A stretch of DNA of 64,000 nt from Heterohyrax brucei (lineage: Eukaryota; Chordata; Mammalia; Hyracoidea; Procaviidae). Both the position numbers and the translations under genes were made by a program. The stretch is from positions 111,141,431-111,205,430 of the forward strand of contig CM053146.1 of the NCBI GenBank assembly GCA_028571685.1, written 5' to 3'. The notes beneath the pieces are model-generated. The model made no database searches. It was not told where the DNA came from and was given only the letters and a program-made list of their open reading frames with translations. This document shows positions 36,835 to 48,187 of the stretch, one piece after another; position 1 is the stretch's first letter, and the number at the start of each line of letters is the position of its first letter.

Positions 36835-37215
36835 AACTAATAGAATGCAGCAGAAATGAAGTTCTGGAATTTTGGTAGAGAACTGGCAACTTTCATGTCC
36901 CCTCTGAGAAGTCAGCTGCCATGCTCTAAAGAAGCTTCAGCTGTAGTACAGATTGACAGGAAACAGGCTAGACAGGCTACATGGAGAAGCACTGAGGTGT
37001 CAGATATGTGAGTGAAGTATTCTAGAACCTTCTAGATGGATTTGGTCACCAGCTGAGTGCAGCTGAGTGAATGATACTAGCAAATGCCAAGTGGAGCAGA
37101 ACAGCCCAGTCAAGCTCTGCCTGAATTCCTGACCCAGATTCCTGAGAAATAATAAATTGTTGCTTTAAGCCACCAGGTCTTGGGATGGTTGGTTATGCAG
37201 CAATAACTGAAAGAG
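36655..37215 (+). mobile_element. MLT1-type LTR, sense, with microsatellite expansion
   Basis: Ends aataataaattgttgcttta, agccaccaggtcttggg, caataactgaaag. A (TC)n(TG)n tract lies inside it at 36762-36834. Confidence 0.75.
36762..36834. repeat. (TC)n(TG)n compound microsatellite
   Basis: About 23 TC units followed by about 13 TG units within an MLT1-type LTR. Confidence 0.97.
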
Positions 37216-37299
37216 TGGGAAGAGTGAGAAATAATAAACAAATATAAAATATGGCAGTGATTAGTATAAAAAAGAGGCAAAGTAATGTAAAAAAGAGCT

Positions 37300-37432
37300 A
37301 AAAGCATATGTGGGAGCTACACAGCCTACACTGAAACGTCAGCTCCACACTTAGTAGTTTTGTGAACGGACACAAGTTATTTAACCTCTATATGCCTTAG
37401 TTTCCTCAATCATAAAACAGGGATAGTAAAGT
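37300..37432 (+). mobile_element. MIR, sense
   Basis: acaagttatttaacctctat and gccttagtttcctcaatc core; cut off by a MaLR LTR. Confidence 0.8.
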
Positions 37433-37993
37433 CTTTGTTATCTGGTAGTGCTACAACAGAAATACCACAAGTGGAGGGCTTTAACAAACAGAAGTTTCTT
37501 CTCTCACAGTTTAGGAGGCTAGAAGTCCAAATTCAAGGTGCCAGCACTGGGAGAGTGCTATCTCTGTCTGTTGACTCCGGAGAAGGTCTTTGCCATCAGT
37601 CTTCCCTTGGTCTGGGAGCATCTAAGGAACCTCAAGTCCAAAGGATGTGCTCTGCTCCCAGTGGGGCTTGTTTGGTGGTATGAGGTCACCAACTGGGCCT
37701 GCTTCCCTTTCCTTTCATCTCTTATAAGACAATAAAGGTAGTGCAGGCTATACCCCAGGGAAACTCCCTTTACACTGGAATGAGGATGTGACCTTTGTAA
37801 GGGCATTACAGTCCCACCTTAATTCTCTTTATCATAATTCAGTTTTGCCCCATTAACCACAGACAGATTAGGTTTTACAATACATAGCAAAATCACAGCT
37901 ACAAAACAGTGGATGACTGTACAATACTGAGAACCATAGCCCAGACAAATTGATACATATGATTTTTAGCAGACACAATTCAATCCAAGACAG
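37433..37993 (-). mobile_element. MaLR-type solo LTR, antisense
   Basis: Reverse LTR: ctggtagtgctacaacagaa, then ggaggctagaagtccaaat, ending caattcaatccaagaca. Inserted immediately after a MIR at 37300-37432. Confidence 0.85.
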
Positions 37994-38065
37994 TGTGATA
38001 GCAAGGCTAGGCTTCCTATTGGAAATAAGCTGGCACCGCAAGGAAAAAACAAAAGAAGTCCAAAT

Positions 38066-38219
38066 ATGTATATATATATAGTAGTATATATAATATATAA
38101 GTATATGTATATACTTATATAAGTATACTTATATATAAGTATATATACTTATATATAAGTATATATAATATATAATAATACATATATAATATATATGTAT
38201 ATATATACACATATATAGT
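38066..38219. repeat. AT-rich (TA)n-derived palindromic tract
   Basis: About 150 bp almost purely A/T with repeated aagtatatatactt-type inverted motifs that could extrude as hairpins. Confidence 0.9.
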
Positions 38220-38754
38220 TGTATGTGCCACACTGTCACCTGAAAATCTGAGTTGAATCTACTTATAAATACAAATTCTTTAATTGTGCCATGTATTATA
38301 CTAATTTACAAACCCAGATTTCTCTCGTTAAGATTGTAAGCTCCCAGAGACTATTTTATGCATTTTGTGAAATTCTGTAGAGATGAAGATAGTACTTTGA
38401 GCTTTAGTTATTTTTCAATACATTTGTTTATTGATTTTAATAGTTTAGCAGTTTGTTGAAATGCGATTCATTGAAACAGACATAAGAACCTCGTGCCTCT
38501 TCTGCCAGCTACACTGATTGCCTTTGGTTCTAGTTCTTCTCCTGTGACTGATGACTCACTGCGAGCAATTGATTCTTCTACTTTCCTTATTAATCATGTA
38601 AGATATGGATTCTCCTGGGATCAAAGGCAAGATGACTGAAGACAATAACTTAAATATCTGCCATGGGATAAAACACAGGTGAGTGCGTAAATGTGTATTT
38701 GTGTGTGGAAGTTGGGAGGAGGTAATGTAGCCTCTAAAAGGTAATGCTATCTGG

Positions 38755-38940
38755 GTTAATTTTAATAATATCATGCATGTTTCATGCTCAAAACAATCCT
38801 ATGATAGGTGCAATTATTACTAAATTACAGATAGAGAATTGAGGACCAGTTACTTGTCCAAGATAATTCAGCTGTTTTAAGTGGCAGAGAAGCTCAAACC
38901 CAAGTCTCCAAAATCTAGGTCTCCAAACTCCAGACCCTTT
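38755..38940 (-). mobile_element. MIR, antisense
   Basis: caatcctatgataggtgcaa, then gttacttgtccaagataa and aagtggcagagaagctc. Confidence 0.82.
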
Positions 38941-39513
38941 GGCTTCCCCTTTCCACCTCACACACACACACCAACCCCCACTGGATCGAGGTGTTGAGTA
39001 GAGTTTAGGATTAACAAAAACTGGAGGGCTTAAGAAAGAGATGATAGAGGAAGTAACAGTCAGTGAAGTCCAGTACTAGAACCTAACAGTAAGACTCTGG
39101 GAGGGCAGTTACAGGAATCTGCCTCAGAACGAGGTCAAGGTGAATAATGAGCAGGCAGTAGTTACAGGCTGCTGCCTGAGAGGAGAGTGGGGGGCTAGCA
39201 TACGCACTCATCTATACATAATATTATTTTATTTAATAGACATTTATTAAGAGCCTAGGAATGCAAGATACAGTTCATGTGCTCAAAGAGCTTGTTTATC
39301 AACTCTTTAGGAGAATAATAAAAACTGTGATTAGAATGCACGGTTCAGACAATGAGTAGTCCAGTAGCTCACTATTGGAGAGATCAGTGGGAAGGATCAG
39401 AAAAGCAAGGAGAGGCTGAGGCCAGAGTAGGAACCTCAGCTGTGAAGGACTTAAATGAGGAGGGAAGAACATGACAGATGAGAAACGTGAAGTTTCAGCC
39501 ACGGAATAGCATG

Positions 39514-39967
39514 TGTCTTAGTCCTCTAGTGCTGCTGTAACAGAAATACCACTGGTGGATGGCTTTAAAAAGAGGGATTTTATTCTGTTACAGTCCAGCA
39601 GGCTACAAGTCCCAATGCAGGGCATCAAGTCCAGGGGAAGTCTTTCTCCGTTGGCTCTGGAGGGAGGTCCTCCCTGCACTGGGAGCTTCTGAGACACAGG
39701 GAAAGGATGTGCTCTACCCCTGGTGTGGCTTCTTTCTTGATGGTATATGGTTCCCAACTCCCAGCTTGCTTCCCTTTCCTTTATATCTCAAGAAATTGCC
39801 TGAAGGCACAAGACAGTCTTACAGATTGAGTCCTGTCTCACCGACATAACTGCCACCTGTCCTCTCTCACTAACATCATAGTGGCAGGATTTACAACATA
39901 TAGAAACATCAACAATATTGGCAATCATGGCCCAGTTAAACTACTACATACAATTCAGTCCATGGCA
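39514..39967 (-). repeat. 3' LTR of the antisense MaLR provirus
   Basis: Begins TGTCTTAGTCCTCTAG and ends tccatggca. Confidence 0.82.
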
Positions 39968-40076
39968 TTCCACCCTTTAACCATCCTCTTGCACATCACA
40001 TCCCTGCAACATGTAAAACATATTCACATCACAGCAAAAGTCTCAACTGTGAGTCCAAAATCCATAGATTCCTCTT

Positions 40077-40629
40077 TGGGATAGTTAAGTTTGTGTGTCA
40101 ACTTGACTGGGCCATGATTCTCAGTGTTTGGGTAGTTGTACAATGTTATGCCACCTCCACGATGGAATGTGCTGTGGTACCAGCAGTGGTGGGGCCTGTA
40201 GTGGCTCACCACCCCCTCAGCCTTCGTCTCTCTGCCATCTGCCACCGACTTCCTTCCTGCTCACCTGGCCAAGGTTTGGGTTTGTGGATCCAGCAGTTGC
40301 TGCACTCTTGTCCTCTGACACCCAGTTCTTGGGACGTCACGTATCACCTCTTAGGAGTCACTGATCTTCATAGCCTATGAGTAAGAATCCTGTTTCCTTA
40401 CCTGCTGATACTGGGTTTTCCAGGCCCTGCAGCTACATAAATCAGCAGAAACTTTGCAGTCTTGCCTTCTTTGCCTTCTTTCACAGCTTCTGAACAGGAA
40501 CCTTGCTCTCTGGCCTGCTTCCGTTTGATTCGCTGCTTCCATAGCTATGTAAGGTTTGAATTCTGATCCAGGACTTGGGACATTTCAGGTTCTACAATTG
40601 CATGAGCTGTTTGATTTATATAAATCGCT

Positions 40630-40663
<34 letters not shown>

Positions 40664-40685
40664 TTGGCACTTGGCTGGCACACAC

Positions 40686-40730
<45 letters not shown>

Positions 40731-40771
40731 ACTCACTAGTTCTCCTTCTCTGGAGAATCTAGTCTAAGATA
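40077..40771 (+). mobile_element. ERVL-type solo LTR nested in MaLR provirus
   Basis: Starts TGGGATAGTTAAG and ends gtctaagata, with a perfect 5-bp duplication ctctt at 40072-40076 and 40772-40776. Similar to the LTRs of the 47.6-56.4 kb provirus at its 5' end (tcaacttgactgggccatg). A (TA)n(CA)n microsatellite has expanded near its 3' end. Confidence 0.85.
40631..40730. repeat. (TA)n and (CA)n microsatellites in a solo LTR
   Basis: (TA)11 at about 40631-40652, then (CA)n blocks at 40653-40662 and 40680-40729. Confidence 0.95.
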
Positions 40772-41712
40772 CTCTTCATCTTGTGAAATATAGAACACAA
40801 GTTATCTGCTTCCAAAGATACAATGGCAGAACAGGCATAAGTTAGACACTTCCATTAAAAATGGGAGAAAGTGCAGGGAAAGAAGGTATACCGGACACAA
40901 GAAATTAGCAGATCACATTACACTGGCCCTCAAGGCTTTGAAAGTAATCTCCTCTGAGACATCTTACACAGCGGCCCTGCCCCTCGTACTCCAGGTATTC
41001 TCTGGATTCTGAGTGGAGGCCCCTTAGCCCTGGGCCACAGTTCCACCTTCCAGGTCCACTGAGACAGCAACTGTGCCCTCTCAGCTTTAGGTGCACCAAT
41101 TTTCCTAGTCCATCTGAGTGGTAACTCCACTTTTAGAAATACCGGAGGCTGCAGCTCCACCGTTTGAAACTCCTGAGGTTATGGCCATATCTTTGAAGTC
41201 TAAGGCAGCTCAGCTCCTGTCTCCAGTTTCTGCTTCCCGTAGCTTCTTCACACCAGCCTCATGACCACGTCTGGCCTGCTGGGGCAAATGTTCAAAAGCT
41301 TTATAGCTCCCACCAGTAAGTGCCTGCATGCACCCTATTCTATTCTACCAGGAAGGGTCCTACACACAGGCACTCATCTATCTTGTTCCATAAATCAGCA
41401 AGCCTAGCTCCACTAGTAAGTGCCCAGAGGCACACCACTCCATTAGGAGGCCCCCTGCACACAGGTACTCAGCTCGCTTGCTCTGCACGTCAGCTCCCTC
41501 GTTCTGTGGATCAGCTCCAGTGCCATCTCACACTGCTCTCCCGGTTTTGCGTTGCCAGTTCACTGCTCTTGTTTCTCACTATCTGTGCCTTCCTTGGTAT
41601 TAACAGTTCTCCTTAGTTCCTTCTGAGTCTTCTATCCATTCACAGTTTCAAAATTCCTTCCACATTTTAGGTATCTGTTAGAGCCACATCCTTCTGTGTT
41701 GGTACCAAATTC

Positions 41713-42206
41713 TGTCTTAGTCATCTAGTGCTGATATAACAGGAATACCACAAATATTTGCCTTTAAAAAGAGAAATTTTGTTATGTCACAGTTCAGAAG
41801 GTTGCAAGTCCAGATTCAAGGCATCAGCTCCAGGGAAAGCCTTTTTCTGTTGGCTCTGAAGGAAGGTGCTTATTCTCAATCTTCCCCTGGACTGGGAGCT
41901 TCTGAGGCATAGCATCCAGGATCCAAAGGATCCACTCTGCCTCTGGCACTGTGTCTTCCCTGATGGTATGAAGACCCCAAATCTCTACCTGCTTCCCTTT
42001 CCTTTCTATCTCAAGACATTGCCTCAAAACACAATACAGTCTTACAGATTGAGTCCTGCCTCATCAACACAGCTGCCATGCATCATCCCTCACTAATGTT
42101 ACAGAGGCAGGATTTACCATCATACAGAACATCAACAGTACCAGGAATCATGGCCCAGTCAAACTGCTATACACCTTTTTGGGGGGACACAATTTAATCC
42201 GTGACA
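41713..42206 (-). repeat. 5' LTR of the antisense MaLR provirus
   Basis: Begins TGTCTTAGTCATCTAG and ends aatccgtgaca. Immediately left of it, tggtaccaaatt is the expected position of the primer-binding site, read on the minus strand. Confidence 0.82.
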
Positions 42207-45192
42207 GCCCAGAAGGTTTGTTAGACAGCTGAAGCTGCTCAGATGGCCGCAGTAGCTGCAGCAGAGCAGCTGGAAGGGCAGGATATAGTCAGGTGATTAG
42301 AAGCTAGGCTGAAGAATGTAGACATGAATCCATAAATAAGTAGAGTGTCTTTGATGGTGTTCAACTTGATTACATAGGTAGGTATCAGTCATAATAAAGT
42401 AGTTTAAAAAAATACACTACAGAAAGATCTTCTGTGCTTTCCAAGTAGAGTTATAATCTGTATTTTAATCTACTTACTCATTAAAATGGAAACTGTGTTA
42501 CACTTTCTTTCTTGCTGATTTCCATTACATTTCTCTCTCAAGTTTTTTTAAAAAAGTCATTAAGAACAAGTTAGACCTTTGTTTTAAAAGCAATGCTGAG
42601 ATTTCAAGTGGCTGAGATTTTAGAAAGGGGCACGCAACTCTTACTGACATCTGGGAGTGCTTTACTATGTGGCTGACCTTCATGCAAGAAGGCAATGACC
42701 AAAATGAGGAGCAAAGACCTGCTGATGATATGTAATAATATGAGGGAGTGATTTAAATAGAAATGCTTCTACTCATCTCATACCAAAAAATAATTAGTGG
42801 ATTCAATGACTAATCACCAGATGTAGGTAAGCAGATGCTATCTTTTTATTTTTAGAATAGAAGCACATGGCTACAGAGAGTTGTTGGGACATATATTAAT
42901 AAATCCTGTACTATGATGTAACCATTAAAGCAAACATTTTAAATAGAATTTAAATTTCTATATTTAAATAAAATTTTTGCCTACATCTGACATCTGAATT
43001 ATTTTTATGCATTGCATGCCTAACTACATTACATTCCTGTCTCTTATTCTTTGTCTCAGTTTTGTTGGGAAAGCTTATTCTGCTGGCGTATTTTAGCATT
43101 CTGATCTCAAGCTAAACATTTTAGCTTAAGATCCCCCCCCCACCCAATAATAAAAAGCAGTAGTTTGGGGCTAAAGGGTCACTTTCTTTCATGTGTTACA
43201 ATGTAAATTGTCAATTTATTTTTGAAAAAGAAAAGATAGCATTAGGCAACAACCTACAAAAAATAGTCTCAAATATTTGTTTTTCAAGTAACTGGCTGGA
43301 TTCTTTGAACTTGTTTTCCCATAGAAACTGTAAGGTAAATAGTAGTTCAGTTCCTGGGCTAACCTACAAACAGTATTTCATTTACAATGTTGCTCAAATA
43401 CTGTGCACTTGCATAGAAAAATAAAGCAGACAGCATTACCTTTGCAGTATTTTCTAATTAAATGGAGAAGAAAAAAATCCTTTATACTGAGTACGTCATT
43501 TTTCATGAATGCTAGTCTACTTAAAGTAAATTTCAAGAGACAAGGATAAAGAGTTCAGTAGAAGTTATAACGTTCTGGAGTGCAGCTGGGGAACAGCGCC
43601 AGTGGATTAGGGAAAGTAGCACCCAGCCAAGCCACACCGGAACCCTAAGGAGAAAGTAAAAATGAGCACCCTTATAAATATATATCAAATAACCCCCATA
43701 TTATGAACCAAGCAGAAAAATCTAACAAAATCCCTACAATTAAAAGACAACCTGTGCATAAAGCCCACCATGGCCCATATGTCTACATGCCACTGTCAAC
43801 CATCATAAATCCACCCTGCAGGGAGCTGGAGTGGGGGCTGCCCAGGAACACAGGGCCAGTAGGAAACTATTCCCACTGACCCAAGATGTGGAGCTGTAAA
43901 ATGAACAACCTGTCTTTATTTAAAACTTTGACATTTTGTTTATCGTGGATTTTCTGCATTAATTTTGATCTTTAAAAAAACTACATTCAAATGTTAATTA
44001 TCTTGATTATGAGTTTTGGGGCACCCCTTTTTGCTTCTCTCAGTCCTGGTGGGAAGCAATGAGGAAAGAAATTACTCAAGAGAGCTCCCCAGGCTAAGAG
44101 ATTCCTTTTGAAAAAATAAAAAGACAAAACTTTTTTTTACTTTGGATCTCCAGCTCATCAACCTTCTCCTGCTATTTACAGAAGTGTCTGCTAGGGCCAG
44201 AAGCCAACAGACTCTTGGGGACAGAGGTGGGTTGGGGTGGGGGCTATATTTCTAAGGGGGAAACTGCCTGGTCAATTTGCAGAAAAATAAATTTTTTATC
44301 ACGTGGTTTAACCCTCTAAATTCCAGGGCATTGAAGCCAAGTCTGACAGGCCCATCCCTAGGTTTAAGTATATCATAAAGGCAGTCTGGGGGAGTAAGAA
44401 AATGAAGTAAGCCGGTAAAAGTTGGGAAGTTGTGGAAAGAAGAAAAAAGATTAAAAAGGATTTGAGCGAATAGGAGAAGATTGCGTGATGTGGAATCAAC
44501 TTGGCTGTGAGTTGTAAGGTCGAAGGGAAATTGGGGCAGGCCCTGTGGCGGGAGCAGAAGCATTCTACTGAGGAGAAGGAAATTACCCGAACCAAACCCT
44601 CTGCCCTCTGTCGATTCCTGCTGGTGAAGAAAAGCTGACTTGGCCAGATCTCCATTGTGGCCACTAGGTGGTGCTGTTGGTACAAGGCTGGCCGTTTCCT
44701 GACTGAGGGGCGGAAGGACTCAGGCCACCCCAGGGAATGAGGTGGCGAGAAAGAATCTGCAGGTGGGCCACACTTTTGCGGATATCGGCTGTTTATGGGT
44801 CAGGTGCTGTACCTTGTATTCACTTGTATTTACATACCCACAATGTATGCATAGTTTAACAGTAACTTCTAGGGAGAAATTTCAGGCAGTTCTAAACCTC
44901 CACTGTTTTTAGTACTGCAGCATATGACGAACTACCATGAGAAAGGATAAATTTCCAAACTAGACCACTTCACTCTGACAGCAAGACATCTTCAGGACAA
45001 TGGTATAAAAGGTAATGGGAGTGTTTTTTATGCACGTTACAGAAAAGTTAATGAGAAATTGTACAAATTTACCACTATTCTTTAGTCAACACTCTGGGCA
45101 CTTCTGCAGAGGGCTAATGCCAAGAACGTATACACTGCCTACTAGGAGACGATACCTGAGGTTGAAAATAGTGGGTGGAGGAGTTGACCTCA
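42207..45192. other. Intergenic, largely repeat-free
   Basis: The longest stretch in the intergenic block with no recognisable young transposon. It includes the CTCF-like site and a poly-C run at 43132-43142; no gene seen. Confidence 0.55.
44661..44676 (+). promoter_or_regulatory. CTCF-like motif
   Basis: ccactaggtggtgctg agrees with the core CTCF consensus CCASYAGRKGGCRS except for a T in place of C at position 12. It is in repeat-free DNA roughly midway between the ALS2 CpG island and CDK15. Confidence 0.45.
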
Positions 45193-45279
45193 GCCGCCAT
45201 TTTCAGTAATACTTACTTCCTGCTAGAGAGGAAGTTCCTCCATATTGGGTGAGAATGCTGCTCTGAGTTCCGCGCCAAG
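45193..45279. promoter_or_regulatory. Cluster of YY1-, ETS- and E2F-like motifs
   Basis: gccgccatttt (YY1-like, 45193-45203), paired ETS cores acttcc (45215-45220) and ggaagt (45230-45235) as an inverted repeat, and ttccgcgccaag (E2F-like, 45268-45279). Non-repetitive; a possible promoter or enhancer. Confidence 0.35.
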
Positions 45280-45419
45280 TTTCCTTCCATGTAGAGGGGA
45301 GCAGCTTGCTGAGTTGCTACACTCAACTGTGTGTCAAGGGAAAGGGTGTGGGCTGGCAGAATTTGGGTGCTCTTTATGTGGTGATGTGTTAAGAGCTTAG
45401 AACTTAGAGTAGGATACAA

Positions 45420-45781
45420 AAATCCTGTTGCCATTGAGTTGATCCCAACTCGTAGTGACCCTGTAAGAGAAGAACTCCGTCAGTTGTCCTAGGCTTTAAT
45501 TCTGTACAGAAATTGCCAGGGTTTTTCTCTCAGAGTGGATGATGGATTCAAGCTTGGAACCTAAGCTTTTAGCCATGCGCCACTAGGGATCCTTGAATGA
45601 GACACCAAAAAAATTCCAGTACTTTGAAGGTGATTCTAATTCATGCCAACTCCACAGGATTGCTAAGGCTGTAAGTATTTATGAAAGAAGAACTGCCACA
45701 TTTTTGTCCCCCAGAGCCACCGATGGTTTCCCACCGTGGTTAAAGCAGCCCAGTGCGTTAACCACTGCACAACTAGGACTT
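45420..45781 (-). mobile_element. Two tandem AfroSINEs, antisense
   Basis: Copies at 45420-45592 and 45605-45781, head to tail, each ending in the cactagggatcc/caactaggact 5' end. Confidence 0.85.
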
Positions 45782-45804
45782 GAATCAGATATCAGTGGGT
45801 TTGA

Positions 45805-45955
45805 ATTCTAATTCTGATGCTGTCTGAGGAACTTGAGACAACCTCTAGTTTCCTCATCTAAAATTGGGGGAAGAAATACCTATATCACAGGACTGAATGA
45901 GACAAGTTTGTGAAGTGCTTCTTTAGAACATAACAAAAAAATGATAGCTATATTA
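45805..45955 (+). mobile_element. MIR, sense
   Basis: ctctagtttcctcatctaaa core; tatcacaggactgaatgag. Confidence 0.8.
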
Positions 45956-46359
45956 GGTGATAGAGCCTAATGAAGGGAGGGAGGACCAAACACAGGTGTG
46001 GAAACTGTGTGGTATGCTTAATTATCTCCCTGCTCTTAACTGGAATCAAGAAGGAAAATGTTCAAGCAGTTTAAAAGCATGAACCTTGGTGCCTTCGTTG
46101 CAATCCCAGTTCCATTACTTCCTGCTTGTGTGGGCTGAGACAAATTATGTCATGCTTTTGGCCACAAAACGACTATGAGCAAATACAAGTAAACCGTATG
46201 TTTGCTTGTTATTGTTGTTGCTGTCTTTTCTACCTGTACCACAAGACTTGGAATAAACATGTGACAGTTGGTCATCTCACTGTGGGGCTGGCTATGGTAT
46301 GCTTGTAAATCTGTTCCTTGTTTTTAAAAATCGCACTTTGAAAATCATGCTGTTGACAT

Positions 46360-46480
46360 GATGAAAATGTTTTGGAACTTGATAGAGATGGTGGTTTGTG
46401 TCACACTGTGAATGTACTAAACGCCACTGAAATATGCATCTTAAAATGGTTAATTTTATGTGTATTTTATCAAAGTTTTT
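46360..46480 (+). mobile_element. L1 3' end fragment (old, L1M-like)
   Basis: Carries ggaacttgatagagatggtgg and cttaaaatggttaatttta, typical of the last 120 bp of older mammalian L1 3' UTRs. Confidence 0.7.
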
Positions 46481-47617
46481 GAAGTCTTGCTGCTTACACT
46501 GGAAGTGGAAAATTAAATATAAAATTGTAGCTTCCATTTAAGTGGGCACCAAGTTGTCGGTTCAAGTCATTTCTAGAATTTCCTGTAACTCATTCATACT
46601 CAAGAAATGAAAACAAACAAGCAATCATACAAGTGTGGAGCACAACAGAAAACATGTGGTCTATAGAAGCATAATCTTACATTTTCCTTAGCCTGGAAGT
46701 AGTAAGTCCTCCATTTTTCCAGCACCTACAAATGTCCCAAGAGTTCCTACATTTTCAAACAATGATTTTCTGTTTTCTTGGTGTAGTATTCTGTACAATT
46801 TTATTGTTCTACATTCTAAGACCTTGCAGTTAGATTCCCTTACCTGCCTGTGAAATGTCCTTTTGAATCATCTATCACTGGCTTCCAGTAATTGGAGAAT
46901 GTGGACTTGAACATACAGAAGGGCTCAGCATTCTTAAGAGTTTCATTTGTAGTTAACAGTTTTAATCCACAACCGGCAAACTGCTGTCAAAAGTGAAGGC
47001 CAGGTTGTGGGGAATGCCTGAAGGAGAGGCAAGAATTTAATATCAGCAAGGAGCATAGAAAAAGACTAGGAAAACTAGCCCGGAATTTAAGACTAGAAAC
47101 TATATAGTAGGCGTTTCTGGCAAAAATTCTCAAAGCTCCAGAAATTGTCTTTGTAAATCATTAAGTACTTTTAGAATTTGGAAAAATGGCTAACTTGCTC
47201 TATATACTCTCTTTATCATCAGTTTTGAAACTTGGTCTTGCTGAAAGGTGGTAGAGATAGAAGATAGTGTTGGAGGTTACATCAAAACTTACTGTAAAAA
47301 TTAACTACAAATGAACAAGTAGCAAACTGTAATATATAATAGTAATATAAATCAAGACCATAAATGCCTGTAAAGCTATGGACATCCAGCATCATGTGCT
47401 TGCCGCTTGTTTATTGTCAGCAGCAACACTCTCAACATACAAAAGTTTCAAATTAAGATAATCCAAGAAGGAAAAATTGTACTGTCTTACTTTTATTTTG
47501 CTTAAAGGTAATGTCACATGCTTCTTAATTAATGAACTAGATTCATAAGTCTTACTGGTTTATTTAAAATATAATAACTAATTTAAATCTAGGCCTAATT
47601 ATGATAAGGAATATGAC
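46481..47617. other. Intergenic, nothing recognised
   Basis: AT-rich single-copy-looking sequence left of the ERVL provirus. Confidence 0.55.
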
Positions 47618-48187
47618 TGTGGTCTTTAAGGTTGTGTACTAACTTGGCTGGGCCACAGTTCTGTAGTTTGGTAGTAATGTAATGATGTAGCTTGTAAGTT
47701 ATGAAATGGTGTAGCTTGCTTGTTAAGTAATGATATCATTTGGTGTTTAGGTAATGATGTAATCATTCTCCATGACACAATCTGATATGATCATCATCCA
47801 GTCAGTTGTAAGGTGAGTTTTCTCAGGATGATAGTCTACATCCAATAGATAGATGGATGGATGGATGGATGTTCTGACAAAGCTCTTACTTGCTCTGGAT
47901 CCTGCATCTGGCTCATCGTCATCTGACCTCCAGTTCTTGGGCCTTGAGCCACCAGTCTGCCATTTTACCTGCCTATTTTTGACTCATCACACTCTGCAAC
48001 CTGTCAGCTAGTGGCCAGACATCTGACCTGCCCATTTTTGGTTTGTCAACCTAGCCTACAGCTACATGAGTAAGGAGAAACCTCCAACCTGGTGCCTGAA
48101 CATAAACTTAAGACCTGCCAGCCTCTACAGCAGCATGAGTCATTTCCTCGATATAAATCTCTTTTGGTGTGTGTCTGTATAGAATTT
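47618..48187 (+). repeat. 5' LTR of the ERVL provirus
   Basis: Shares with the 3' LTR the series tcattctccatga, cttgctctggatcctgcatc, catctgacct and cagttcttggg. Contains a (GATG)n microsatellite at 47846-47871. Its last about 40 bp do not align to the 3' LTR end, so the 3' boundary is approximate. Confidence 0.8.
47846..47871. repeat. (GATG)n microsatellite in ERVL 5' LTR
   Basis: About five ggat units beginning as gata repeats. Confidence 0.9.

Larger units (their letters stand above)
39514..42206 (-). mobile_element. MaLR-type provirus, antisense (LTR-internal-LTR)
   Basis: Two LTRs of the same family in the same orientation (39514-39967 and 41713-42206) enclose an internal region resembling non-coding MaLR internal sequence, as in the THE1/MST/MLT group. 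It has no recognisable gag or pol frame. A solo ERVL-type LTR is nested in the internal region (40077-40771). The flanking pentamers gcatg and gccca do not match, so the outer TSD is decayed. Confidence 0.85.

Noticed and set aside
40556-40762. Open frame with long His-Thr runs
   Set aside because: Translation of the (TA)n(CA)n microsatellite in a solo LTR.
39509-42211. 5-bp TSD for the MaLR provirus
   Set aside because: gcatg and gccca share only two positions, so no duplication is claimed.
44252-44685. Overlapping minus-strand frames of 103 and 125 codons
   Set aside because: Two frames over the same DNA, no recognised motif, splice context or homology; likely chance.
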